Positions 1-7,111 of a stretch of DNA of 51,210 bases are shown here, piece after piece. Source of the DNA: Gemmatimonadaceae bacterium (lineage in GTDB: Bacteria; Gemmatimonadota; Gemmatimonadetes; Gemmatimonadales; Gemmatimonadaceae); assembly GCA_025929535.1 (NCBI GenBank), contig JAICLZ010000025.1:1-51210 (forward strand). The letters run 5' to 3'. Position numbers and translations under genes: made by a program. The notes under the pieces were generated by a model, which made no database searches, had not been told where the DNA came from, and saw nothing but the letters and a program-made list of their open reading frames with translations. Every line of letters begins with the position of its first letter. The first letter of the stretch is position 1.

Positions 1-1000
1 CGTCGGTCACCCGAGCGAGGTCGTCTCCATCGGTGACGAGCTGGACGTGAAGGTGCTGGACATCGACTGGGAGCGCGAGCGCCTCTCGCTGGGCCTCAAG
101 CAGCTCCAGGAGTACCCGTGGAAGGATGTCGACAAGAAGTACCCCGTCGGCTCCCGCGTCCGCGGCCGCGTGGTGTCCATCACCAACTACGGCGCCTTCA
201 TCGAGCTGGAGAAGGGCGTCGAGGGCCTGGTGCACATCTCCGAGATGAGCTGGACGCGCAACGTCCGTCACCCGTCGAAGCTCGTCTCGATCGGCGAAGT
301 GATCGAGGCGGTAGTGCTCAAGGTCGATCCGAACGAGGAGAAGATCTCCCTCGGCATGAAGCAGACGGAGCAGGATCCCTGGGTCGTGCTGCCGTACAAG
401 TATCCGGTGGGCACGCGGATCAACGGCAAGGTGCGCAACCTCACGAGCTTCGGCGCGTTCGTCGAGATCGAGCCGGGCATCGATGGACTGATCCACATCT
501 CCGACATGAGCTGGACCAAGCGCGTACAGCATCCGTCGGAAGTGGTGAAGAAGGGTGACGCGGTGGACGTGGTCATTCTCAACATCGATGCGGAGAACAA
601 GCGGATCTCGCTCGGCCTCAAGCAGGCGATCGAGGATCCGTGGCTCAGCATCGGCGAGAGCTATCCGGTGGGCACGGACGTGCACGGGCACGTGGTTCGT
701 CTCATGGACAAGGGCGTGGTCGTCGACATCGGCAACGACATCGAGGGCTTCGTTCCCATCTCGCAGCTGAACCTCGGCAAGCCGGTCGTCAATCCCGCGG
801 ACGATGTCTACGAGGGGATGAAGTTCGACATGCGCGTGCTGGAGGTGGATCCCATTCATCGGCGGATCGTGCTGACGGTGACGAACGTGCCGGAGGATCA
901 GCCGCCGCGTCCCGAGACGCCATCGAAGGTGATTCCGATGGACGAGGAGAACGCCCCCGTTCCGATGATCATGGACGAGGACGTGGATTCGGGCGAGTAG
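1..1000 (+). CDS. rpsA: 30S ribosomal protein S1, 3' part
   Basis: This is the C-terminal 332 residues of ribosomal protein S1, which helps load mRNA onto the 30S subunit; the reading frame is open from base 2 and the start lies outside the window. The end of one S1 domain (HPSEVVSIGDEL) is followed by three more OB-fold S1 repeats, beginning VGSRVRGRVVSI, VGTRINGKVRNL and VGTDVHGHVVRL. The first two carry the conserved GAF(I/V)E and GL(V/I)HIS motifs. The last repeat is degenerate (VPISQLN), as is common for the final S1 repeat, and an acidic tail (MDEDVDSGE) ends the protein. The identification is secure; the number of upstream repeats cannot be seen. Confidence 0.95.
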   Translation, partial: VGHPSEVVSIGDELDVKVLDIDWERERLSLGLKQLQEYPWKDVDKKYPVGSRVRGRVVSITNYGAFIELEKGVEGLVHISEMSWTRNVRHPSKLVSIGEVIEAVVLKVDPNEEKISLGMKQTEQDPWVVLPYKYPVGTRINGKVRNLTSFGAFVEIEPGIDGLIHISDMSWTKRVQHPSEVVKKGDAVDVVILNIDAENKRISLGLKQAIEDPWLSIGESYPVGTDVHGHVVRLMDKGVVVDIGNDIEGFVPISQLNLGKPVVNPADDVYEGMKFDMRVLEVDPIHRRIVLTVTNVPEDQPPRPETPSKVIPMDEENAPVPMIMDEDVDSGE

Positions 1001-1020
1001 GAGCGAGCGTCAGGATTGGC

Positions 1021-1056
1021 AGAGCGCCCCGCCGAAGCGAGTCGGCGGGGCGCTCT
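1021..1056. terminator. Perfect 15-bp hairpin between rpsA and a convergent gene
   Basis: A perfect inverted repeat pairs 1021-1035 with 1042-1056 around a 6-base loop (AGCGAG). It lies 20 bases after the rpsA stop and 21 bases before the stop of the convergent gene at 1078, so it can serve both. There is no long T tract on the plus side (TTAC follows), so efficiency as an intrinsic terminator is uncertain. Confidence 0.65.
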
Positions 1057-1077
1057 TACATCGAGCTCGATCGGAAT

Positions 1078-2034
1078 TCAAAACGATTCTTCGCTCATCG
1101 CGTGAGTTTTCGGATCGAGCTTGAACCGATGGCCGTCACGAACGAAGAAGATTGCGTCGTCGCGATCTACTTGCACGGATTCGAGCATGCCTTTTCCCTG
1201 GCTGAGCGCTCCCATCTGTTTACCCGTCACGCCGTTCAGTTCATAGACGTTGTAGTCGAACATCTCACCTTCGCTCGCGGCCGTGAACACGATATCGAGA
1301 CCGTCGTGCAGGTATGCCGCCGCGCCGAACACCGGTTGGGACGGTTCGCCCTTCACGTGCGGTTGAAACGTCTTCCGTATTTGCTGCGGAGCGGCAATGT
1401 CGTACTCCTCGATGACCGATCCGATCGGATATCGATAGAGCGTGAGGAGAAAGTTTTTTCCGTCCGGCGAGACTGCAAGTGAGCTCACGTCGTACAACTC
1501 CTGGTTCGTGAGCTGGGTCGCCGGGCCATTCGCCGCGCCGCTGTCGTCGAGGGTGACTCGCTCGACGTCGAACTTGTGCCTCCTCGACGCAGCGATCGGA
1601 GACGAGTGGCCGAACGAGGCGGATGTCAGGTAGAGCAGCGTGTGCGCGTCTGCCCCGAACGCCGGCATCAGTGCATCCTCGTCCGAGCCCGAAACGCGAT
1701 GTGCACCGCTTCCGTTCAACTGCGAGACCCAGATCTCCGACCTCGTCAGAGGATCATCCGAGACCGAGTACGCGACGAGTCGGCCGTCCGGGCTGATGAC
1801 AGCGGCATCTTGCCAGGCGCCCGTTCGGCTCGTGAGTCGGTGGCAGGAACGGTCGCCCGCCGGACGCACGCAGACCTGTGCGCTCTTCCCCGATCGCGTC
1901 GAAAAGGCGCGGTCCATGCTGTCGGAGTGTTGCGCGACCTGGCTCTGGCAGGCGCTCTGCGCCGCCAGCGTGCACGCGACAAGCACGAGGAAGGTTCTGG
2001 TCGATACAGCCATGTCTCGCTCGCGCACGAGCAT
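1078..2034 (-). CDS. Exported TolB-like beta-propeller protein
   Basis: A 318-residue protein with an N-terminal hydrophobic segment (FLVLVACTLAAQ) ending in AQSAC, so it is probably exported. The Cys has no good residue at -3 of a lipobox, so a lipoprotein is possible but not clear. The body has PD40/TolB-type propeller repeats: ISPDGRLVAYS, SEIWVSQLNGSG and VSPDGKNFLLT. Such proteins usually act as periplasmic scaffolds; no enzyme motif is visible. The ATG at 2034 has GGGAG five bases upstream; an in-frame ATG at 2013 would give a more typical signal peptide. It follows the gene at 2048-2539 by 13 bases on the same strand and is probably co-transcribed with it. Confidence 0.6.
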   Translation of the reverse strand: MLVRERDMAVSTRTFLVLVACTLAAQSACQSQVAQHSDSMDRAFSTRSGKSAQVCVRPAGDRSCHRLTSRTGAWQDAAVISPDGRLVAYSVSDDPLTRSEIWVSQLNGSGAHRVSGSDEDALMPAFGADAHTLLYLTSASFGHSSPIAASRRHKFDVERVTLDDSGAANGPATQLTNQELYDVSSLAVSPDGKNFLLTLYRYPIGSVIEEYDIAAPQQIRKTFQPHVKGEPSQPVFGAAAYLHDGLDIVFTAASEGEMFDYNVYELNGVTGKQMGALSQGKGMLESVQVDRDDAIFFVRDGHRFKLDPKTHAMSEESF

Positions 2035-2047
2035 CGATGCTCCCGGT

Positions 2048-2539
2048 TCAGGAATGAATCTGTCTGACGTCGATCAATGTCCATTTGCCGTCGTAGATGT
2101 CGGCGGTTTCAAAACCGCGCTGGAGCATCACCGTGTCCTCCACGGCGTAGGACGATCCAAGGCTCACGACGTACAACGTGTAATTCGATCGCTTCTTCAA
2201 CTGCTTCTTGTCGAAAGCGATTGCTGCTTTGGCGCAGATCGCATTGTCCGTAACCAGGGCGACCTGCGACGGAGTGACACCCGCCAGCCCGTCCGTTTTC
2301 TTCATGATGGTGCCGGCCATGTCGTTCTTGCTCACGAACGCCTTGAAGTTCGCAATGAGCCGATCGCTTCTCTCATCCTTGGGCGCGCACGTTCCGGTGA
2401 CGACGCGCGCCGGCGTCGCACCGGCGATCTGAACTACTCCACTCATCACGAGCAGAGCCGTCGTGAGCAGCGTCGCCTCGAGACGTCGTGAGATTCTCCT
2501 GGCTGCACGGCACACAGCTGCGTTCCTCGCATTTTTCAT
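2048..2539 (-). CDS. Exported protein of unknown function
   Basis: A 163-residue protein I do not recognise. An Arg-rich N-terminus (CRAARRISRR) is followed by a hydrophobic stretch (LLTTALLVMSGVVQIAGA) that looks like a signal peptide cleaved near AGA-TPA. Two Cys (GTCAPKD and NAICAKA) remain in the mature part and could form a disulfide. The C-terminal part (LGSSYAVEDTVMLQ, YDGKWTLIDV) looks beta-rich. It is the first gene of a two-gene unit with the propeller protein at 1078-2034, and a TATACT -10 box lies about 50 bases upstream of its start. Confidence 0.55.
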   Translation of the reverse strand: MKNARNAAVCRAARRISRRLEATLLTTALLVMSGVVQIAGATPARVVTGTCAPKDERSDRLIANFKAFVSKNDMAGTIMKKTDGLAGVTPSQVALVTDNAICAKAAIAFDKKQLKKRSNYTLYVVSLGSSYAVEDTVMLQRGFETADIYDGKWTLIDVRQIHS

Positions 2540-2587
2540 GGGTCGCTCGCGTGTCTAGGGTATGACGTTCCTCGCATCGTGAGCGTG

Positions 2588-2593
2588 AGTATA
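2588..2593 (-). promoter_or_regulatory. Candidate -10 box (TATACT)
   Basis: On the minus strand TATACT stands about 50 bases before the ATG at 2539. No convincing -35 lies 16-18 bases further upstream. It falls in the short gap after the PRC-barrel gene at 2625 and would separate the two-gene unit 1078-2539 from the transporter operon. Confidence 0.3.
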
Positions 2594-2624
2594 GCGCGCT
2601 CCGGATATCCGTGCATGATTCCAT

Positions 2625-2945
2625 TCAACGCGCGAGCTTCACGAGCTCGTCGCGAGGACAACGCAGCACCGGCTTCTCCGGATCGGAGAGATCCAGCTGT
2701 TCCCAGCGGACGCGCCAGCCATGGGCGTGCCGGTGGAATCCGAGTGCTCGCAGGAGAGAAAGCCGCATGACGGGAGCTGCAAGACGCTCGAGCAGTGCCG
2801 CGGGGCCGAGGTGATACGCTTCCACGACGATCTCCTCACCCTCTCTCCGCGCCCGAATCTCCTCGATCCGGCCCGCGTTGCGGCCCTCCGAGTCCTTGAC
2901 TTCCTTGTCGAGCAGCAGCTCGACATTGATGTTCCTCGTGCTCAT
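2625..2945 (-). CDS. PRC-barrel-like protein (second of a pair)
   Basis: A 106-residue soluble protein. Residues 7-45 match the PRC-barrel pattern: ELLLDKEVKDSEGRNAGRIEEI, split as a buried LLDKEV strand, DSEGRN turn and GRIEEI strand. PRC barrels are small beta folds found in RimM, photosynthetic reaction centre H subunits and as cytosolic domains of some transporters. The rest (HLGPAALLERL, GWRVRWEQLDLSDPEKP) is shared in layout with the gene just upstream at 2947. The ATG at 2945 follows that gene's stop by one base (TGACATG). It is the last gene of the lipoprotein-transporter-PRC-PRC operon. A regulatory or metal-sensing role for the transporter is inferred from context only. Confidence 0.6.
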   Translation of the reverse strand: MSTRNINVELLLDKEVKDSEGRNAGRIEEIRARREGEEIVVEAYHLGPAALLERLAAPVMRLSLLRALGFHRHAHGWRVRWEQLDLSDPEKPVLRCPRDELVKLAR

Positions 2946-2946
2946 G

Positions 2947-3309
2947 TCAGCTCCCGGGAATGCGCGCGACGATGTGATCGCGAACCCAGCGTTCGGTCTC
3001 GCGTGCCGCCGAGCGCGTGCCGTCGATGTCGATCTTGATGGTGCGGCCGAGCTGGATGATGCGGCTCACCTCGAGGCGATAGGGCGAGCTTCCGCGAGGA
3101 GACAGTCGGTGTCCGAGCCACGCAAGCGCCCCCTGAAAGGGCCGCGGCAATCTCCGCGCGAGCGTTTGCGCACCGAGCTCGAAGCACGTGATGCGCGGCG
3201 GCGCGTCCGCGCTGTACGCCATCACGATGCCATCGACGCGGCCGAGCGGCTCGCCCTCGCGGTCGACGAGCTGTTTGTCGAGCAGGTCCCGGATGACGTC
3301 AATATCCAT
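2947..3309 (-). CDS. PRC-barrel-like protein (first of a pair)
   Basis: A 120-residue soluble protein with a PRC-like start (IRDLLDKQLVDREGEPLGRV), a FELGAQTLARRL segment and a C-terminal part with SRIIQLGRTIKIDID and RWVRDHIVARIPG. The order of elements resembles the neighbouring 106-residue protein, so the two look like diverged paralogs. Its ATG at 3309 directly abuts the transporter stop codon (3310-3312), and its own stop is one base before the next start, which implies translational coupling. Function is unknown; PRC domains fused to metal transporters in other bacteria make a cytosolic regulator of the adjacent Nramp protein a reasonable inference. Confidence 0.6.
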   Translation of the reverse strand: MDIDVIRDLLDKQLVDREGEPLGRVDGIVMAYSADAPPRITCFELGAQTLARRLPRPFQGALAWLGHRLSPRGSSPYRLEVSRIIQLGRTIKIDIDGTRSAARETERWVRDHIVARIPGS

Positions 3310-4524
3310 TCAGCTCCCCATCAGCTCGAGAGGGATCGACACGACGGCGAGCACGAAAGCGAGCGCGACGATGGCGCACACCACCGTGTTCGAGATCCAT
3401 CCATTCCCATGCTTGCCCACGAAGTGGGGATCGTTCATGAGAATGAGGAACGGCACGATCGCGATCGGGAGAAGAGCACTCGTGAGCGCCATCGACATCA
3501 ACGTGATCGCGAGCGGATCGACACCGACGATGCCGATCAGCGCGCCACCGATCAGCGTCGCGGTGTAGACGAGCGAGAAGCGCGCGACATCGCGCGGACG
3601 CGCATCCTCGGTCCACTTCCAGCCGAAGCCCTGCGCCACGAGGTAGGCAACTGAAAGCGCGATCTCGAGCATCGCTCCGAAGCACGCGATGCCGAGCGCC
3701 GCGGCGAAGAGGAAGAATCCCCAGCGGCTCATGATGGGCGTGAGCATGGGCGCGATCTGATCGAATCGCTCGATGCGAATGCCGCGCGGCACGAACACGA
3801 GCGCGGCGACGACCAGCACCGCGATGGAGAGCGCTCCGCCGAACAACATTCCGAGAGTGGCCGTGACGCGATTCACGGGAACGTCGGTCTCGTTCCATTT
3901 GTCTTCGACTGCACCGGCGGAGTAGAAATACAGCAGATACGGCGCGATCGACGCACCCATGATGCTCACGGCGATGAACCAGTAGCGCATCGGCTCGTGA
4001 CGGGGCATCGAGGGCAGGGCGCCGGCGGCGGCGCGCGTCCAGTCCGGGTGAAGTCTGAACACCGCGACCACGAACACGAGCGTGATCAACCCGAACAACG
4101 ACGCTCCCTTCTCGATGACGCTGAACGTCCCCTTCCAGAGCAGGAGCCATGCGGCGAATGCGCCGAGCGGCGCCCACCAGGGAAAGGAGATTCCCGTGAC
4201 GAGTTGCAGCGCGAGGCTGAGCCCTCCAAGCTCGGACGCGAGCACGAGGACCCCGAGAAGGCTCATCGCCACGAGCGGAATGAGAAAGAAGGGATAGCCG
4301 AACCGCTCGCGCATCGCGCCCGCGAGTGGTTGCTTGCTCACCGCGGCGAGCCGTCCGGACATCTCGACCAGAAAGATCAGGCAGACGGTACCGAGCACGA
4401 TCGCCCAGAGAAGCTGATAGCCGAACGCGGCGCCGGCCTGCGCGGAAGTGGCGAGCGAGCCGACCTCGAGGAAACCTCCGATGCTGGTGACGATCCCCAG
4501 TGTGATCTCGAGAAGCTTCTTCAC
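3310..4524 (-). CDS. Nramp-family transporter lacking the canonical metal-binding motifs
   Basis: A 404-residue integral membrane protein with about 11 hydrophobic segments and the Nramp/SLC11 signature after TM1 (SAQAGAAFGYQLLW). In metal-transporting Nramps TM1 carries DPGN; here the aligned positions read E20-V21-G22-S23. TM6 normally has MPH; here it is A194-P195-Y196 (GASIAPYLLYFYS). The Asp, Asn and Met that bind Mn or Fe are thus all changed. Family members with altered sites include magnesium transporters (NRMT) and the plant aluminium transporter, so the substrate here may not be Mn/Fe. The GTG start overlaps the stop of the upstream lipoprotein gene (GTGA), and two PRC-barrel genes follow without a gap. 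Family assignment is firm; substrate is open. Confidence 0.8.
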   Translation of the reverse strand: MKKLLEITLGIVTSIGGFLEVGSLATSAQAGAAFGYQLLWAIVLGTVCLIFLVEMSGRLAAVSKQPLAGAMRERFGYPFFLIPLVAMSLLGVLVLASELGGLSLALQLVTGISFPWWAPLGAFAAWLLLWKGTFSVIEKGASLFGLITLVFVVAVFRLHPDWTRAAAGALPSMPRHEPMRYWFIAVSIMGASIAPYLLYFYSAGAVEDKWNETDVPVNRVTATLGMLFGGALSIAVLVVAALVFVPRGIRIERFDQIAPMLTPIMSRWGFFLFAAALGIACFGAMLEIALSVAYLVAQGFGWKWTEDARPRDVARFSLVYTATLIGGALIGIVGVDPLAITLMSMALTSALLPIAIVPFLILMNDPHFVGKHGNGWISNTVVCAIVALAFVLAVVSIPLELMGS

Positions 4525-4937
4525 CGGAGCGCCGCCTGCCGAAGGAGACTGTCGGCGTTGGCGCGCGGAGATTCATTCACCATGCGGATCACCGCGTCGC
4601 GATCGCGTGCGCGCACCGCGCGCGCGAGCGCGTCGGCGCGCGCGCGCACGATGCTCAGCGCCGCGTGCAGGCGCGCGAGCTCCCTCGACGGCAACTGTTC
4701 CCTGGTGAGCGCCTCGCTGTCACTGCGCAACTCTTCGCTCGCGCGCTGCAGCGTACGCGCCGCGTATGCATCCGGAACCGCGAGGTCCAGCCACTCGGCG
4801 CCCGCGAAGCGCGACGTCTGCTCCCACGACACGCGCACGCGATCGTGCTCCGCAATTTGATCCGCCACCGACTTCCCGCCGCAGGCGAGGAGAGACAGGA
4901 TCAGTGCAGCGCACGACATCCGCCACCGCGTAAGCAT
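4521..4937 (-). CDS. Small lipoprotein, first gene of the transporter operon
   Basis: A 138-residue protein with a clear lipoprotein signal: basic N-terminus (MLTRWRM), hydrophobic core and lipobox SLLAC with the lipidated Cys at position 19, followed by GGKS. The mature part is mostly charged alpha helix (LQRASEELRSDSEALTRE, then an Arg/Ala-rich helix around residues 85-110). I do not recognise the family. GGAG lies about seven bases before the ATG at 4937. Its stop overlaps the GTG of the Nramp-like gene by four bases, so the two are translationally coupled and the lipoprotein may act at the outer face of the same transport process, which is inference. Confidence 0.65.
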   Translation of the reverse strand: MLTRWRMSCAALILSLLACGGKSVADQIAEHDRVRVSWEQTSRFAGAEWLDLAVPDAYAARTLQRASEELRSDSEALTREQLPSRELARLHAALSIVRARADALARAVRARDRDAVIRMVNESPRANADSLLRQAALR

Positions 4938-5017
4938 CGCCCACTCCGGTGAGAAGCGTCCAGTGATACGTCTCTCATTGGCAAGGTATGGGCCGAAGCC
5001 GCTCGGTCCGGCGCTGC

Positions 5018-5046
5018 TGGATACCCACCCGTCGCGGCGCTACTTT
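5018..5046 (+). promoter_or_regulatory. Candidate leaderless promoter for the carboxylase operon
   Basis: TGGATA (5018-5023), a 17-base spacer and TACTTT (5041-5046) precede the ATG at 5055 by only eight bases, with no Shine-Dalgarno sequence. The spacing resembles that of accD, hisS and dus in this window. The -35 match is only four of six, so this is the weakest member of the group. Confidence 0.4.
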
Positions 5047-5054
5047 CCGCTTCC

Positions 5055-6605
5055 ATGACGATGCGTGAGAAACTCGAGCTCCTCGAACGCCGGCGTGCAT
5101 CGTCGGAGGTGGGCGGCGGTGCCGCGCGCCTCGCCGCGCAGCACGCGAAAGGGAAGCTCTCCGCGCGCGAGCGACTCGATCTTCTGCTCGATGACGGCAG
5201 CTTCGTGGAGCTCGATCGCTTCGTGACCTCGCGCTCGGCCGCGGCGAATGACGGCGAGGCGAGCATCTTCGGCGATGGCGTCGTCACGGGCTACGGTCGC
5301 ATCGACGGACACCTCGTCTACGTCTTCTCGCAGGACTTCACCGTGTTCGGCGGCTCGCTCTCCGAGGCGCACGCCGAGAAGATCTGCAAGGTGATGGATC
5401 TCGCCGTGCGCAACGGTGCCCCGATCATCGGTCTCAACGACTCGGGCGGCGCCCGGATCCAGGAAGGCGTCGTCTCGCTCGGTGGCTACGCGGACATCTT
5501 TCTGCGCAACACGCTGGCGTCGGGGGTCGTCCCGCAGATATCCGCCATTCTGGGCCCCTGCGCGGGCGGCGCGGTGTATTCCCCCGCCATCACGGACTTC
5601 GTCTACATGGTGCGCGGCACCTCCTACATGTTCGTGACCGGACCCAACGTCGTGAAGACGGTGACGCACGAGGATGTGACGATGGAAGGGCTCGGCGGCG
5701 CGGACACGCACGCCTCCGCTTCCGGTGTCGCGCATTTCGCGTGCGACTCCGAGATCGCGTGCCTGCAGCAGATCCGCGAGCTGTTCCGGTTCATTCCCTC
5801 GAACAACCTGGCCGAACCGCCGCGCGGGAGCGGATCCGATCCGCGCGACCGGCGCGATGAGGCACTCCTCGACATCGTCCCGGACAATCCGAACAAGCCA
5901 TACGACATGCGCGACGTCGTTCGCCGCATCGTGGACGATGGGGAGTTCCTCGAGGTGCACCGCGACTTCGGCGGCAACATCCTCTGCGGCTTTGCGCATC
6001 TCGGTGGGCACGGCGTCGGCATCGTCGCCAATCAGCCAGCCGTGCTCGCGGGCGTGCTCGACATTCCTGCATCGATCAAGGCAGCGCGCTTCATCCGCTT
6101 CTGCGACGCGTTCAACATCCCGATCATCACCTTCGAGGACGTTCCGGGATTCCTTCCGGGTGTGGGACAGGAGCACGGCGGGATCATTCGGCACGGAGCG
6201 AAGCTGCTCTACGCCTACTGCGAGGCCACGGTGCCGAAGCTCACGGTGATCACGCGCAAAGCCTACGGTGGCGCGTACGACGTGATGAGCAGCAAGCACA
6301 TTCGCGGCGATTTCAACGTCGCGTGGCCCACCGCGGAGATCGCGGTGATGGGCCCCAAGGGCGCCGTGGAGATCCTGTTCAAGCGCGAGATCGCCGACAG
6401 CGACGATCCCGAGATGGCGATGGACGCGAAGGTCGCCGAGTATCGCGAGCAGTTCGCCCATCCGTACATCGCGGCCTCGCGCGGATACCTGGACGACATC
6501 ATCGATCCCCGCGACACGCGTCCGCGCCTGATCGACGCGCTCGAGACCATGCGCGCGAAACGCGACAGGAATCCACCTCGCAAGCACGGTAACATTCCAC
6601 TCTGA
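5055..6605 (+). CDS. pccB: Acyl-CoA carboxylase carboxyltransferase (propionyl-CoA type)
   Basis: A 516-residue carboxyltransferase that moves CO2 from carboxybiotin to an acyl-CoA (propionyl- or acetyl-CoA) to give methylmalonyl- or malonyl-CoA. The N-terminal half has [18 protein letters not shown] and the oxyanion-hole region [12 protein letters not shown]; the C-terminal half has [20 protein letters not shown] and [14 protein letters not shown], all typical of the PccB/MccB fold. Length is normal for the family. It begins a plus-strand operon with redoxin, biotin carboxylase, RNA methyltransferase and biotin carrier genes; the next ATG overlaps its stop by one base (TGATG). A second ATG at 5061 is possible. 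Acyl-CoA preference cannot be fixed from sequence by eye. Confidence 0.9.
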   Translation: MTMREKLELLERRRASSEVGGGAARLAAQHAKGKLSARERLDLLLDDGSFVELDRFVTSRSAAANDGEASIFGDGVVTGYGRIDGHLVYVFSQDFTVFGGSLSEAHAEKICKVMDLAVRNGAPIIGLNDSGGARIQEGVVSLGGYADIFLRNTLASGVVPQISAILGPCAGGAVYSPAITDFVYMVRGTSYMFVTGPNVVKTVTHEDVTMEGLGGADTHASASGVAHFACDSEIACLQQIRELFRFIPSNNLAEPPRGSGSDPRDRRDEALLDIVPDNPNKPYDMRDVVRRIVDDGEFLEVHRDFGGNILCGFAHLGGHGVGIVANQPAVLAGVLDIPASIKAARFIRFCDAFNIPIITFEDVPGFLPGVGQEHGGIIRHGAKLLYAYCEATVPKLTVITRKAYGGAYDVMSSKHIRGDFNVAWPTAEIAVMGPKGAVEILFKREIADSDDPEMAMDAKVAEYREQFAHPYIAASRGYLDDIIDPRDTRPRLIDALETMRAKRDRNPPRKHGNIPL

Positions 6606-7111
6606 TGCCGCGCCCGAGCAGCACGCTTCGACTGGGAGATCGCGTACCATCCTTCGAGCTTCGCGATGCGGTGTCCGACAGCACGTTCGATTTGGACTCG
6701 CTGCTCGCGAATCATCGCGGCTTGCTGCTCGTGTTCCATCGCGGCATGTGGTGTCCGAACTGCCGCCGGCAGCTCGCGGAGCTCGAGCAGGCGCTACCCT
6801 CACTCCAGACGGCCGGCATCCGTGTGGCCGCAGTGCTCGCCCAGGCCTGGTACCGTGTGCGCGTCTCGCTGGAGAAGCTCGCCGAGCCGTATCGCTTTCC
6901 AATTCTCTGCGACGGCGATCGGAAGGTGATCAAGGCGTACGGTGTGTGGCATCCGCTCGGGATCGACGCCTTCAACAGCGCCCATCCGGCATCGTTTCTC
7001 ATCGATACCGACCGCGTGCTCCGCTACAGCTTCGTCGGCAGCACGCAGTTCCAGCGCGCATCGATGAGCGACATTCTGGCGGCCGCCGAGCGCGAGCTTC
7101 ATGTTCAATAA
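6605..7111 (+). CDS. Redoxin / peroxiredoxin-like protein
   Basis: A 168-residue AhpC/TSA-type thioredoxin-fold protein. The strand LLLVFHRG leads into the active site WCPNC (C50, C53), and ASFLIDTDRVLRYSFVG is the usual later core strand with the preceding cis-Pro region (NSAHPASF). The CxxC resembles thioredoxin-like redoxins more than classic 2-Cys peroxiredoxins, so reductase or peroxidase activity are both possible. No signal peptide is visible, so it is cytosolic. It sits inside the carboxylase operon, overlapping the upstream stop by one base and the biotin carboxylase start by 11 bases. The reason for this pairing is unknown; redox protection of the carboxylase is only a guess. Confidence 0.8.
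   Translation: MPRPSSTLRLGDRVPSFELRDAVSDSTFDLDSLLANHRGLLLVFHRGMWCPNCRRQLAELEQALPSLQTAGIRVAAVLAQAWYRVRVSLEKLAEPYRFPILCDGDRKVIKAYGVWHPLGIDAFNSAHPASFLIDTDRVLRYSFVGSTQFQRASMSDILAAAERELHVQ

Noticed and set aside
5040..6902. A 620-codon minus-strand frame opposite the carboxyltransferase gene
   Set aside because: Low-complexity Arg/His/Asp-rich translation with no motif, fully opposite a conserved gene; a shadow frame.
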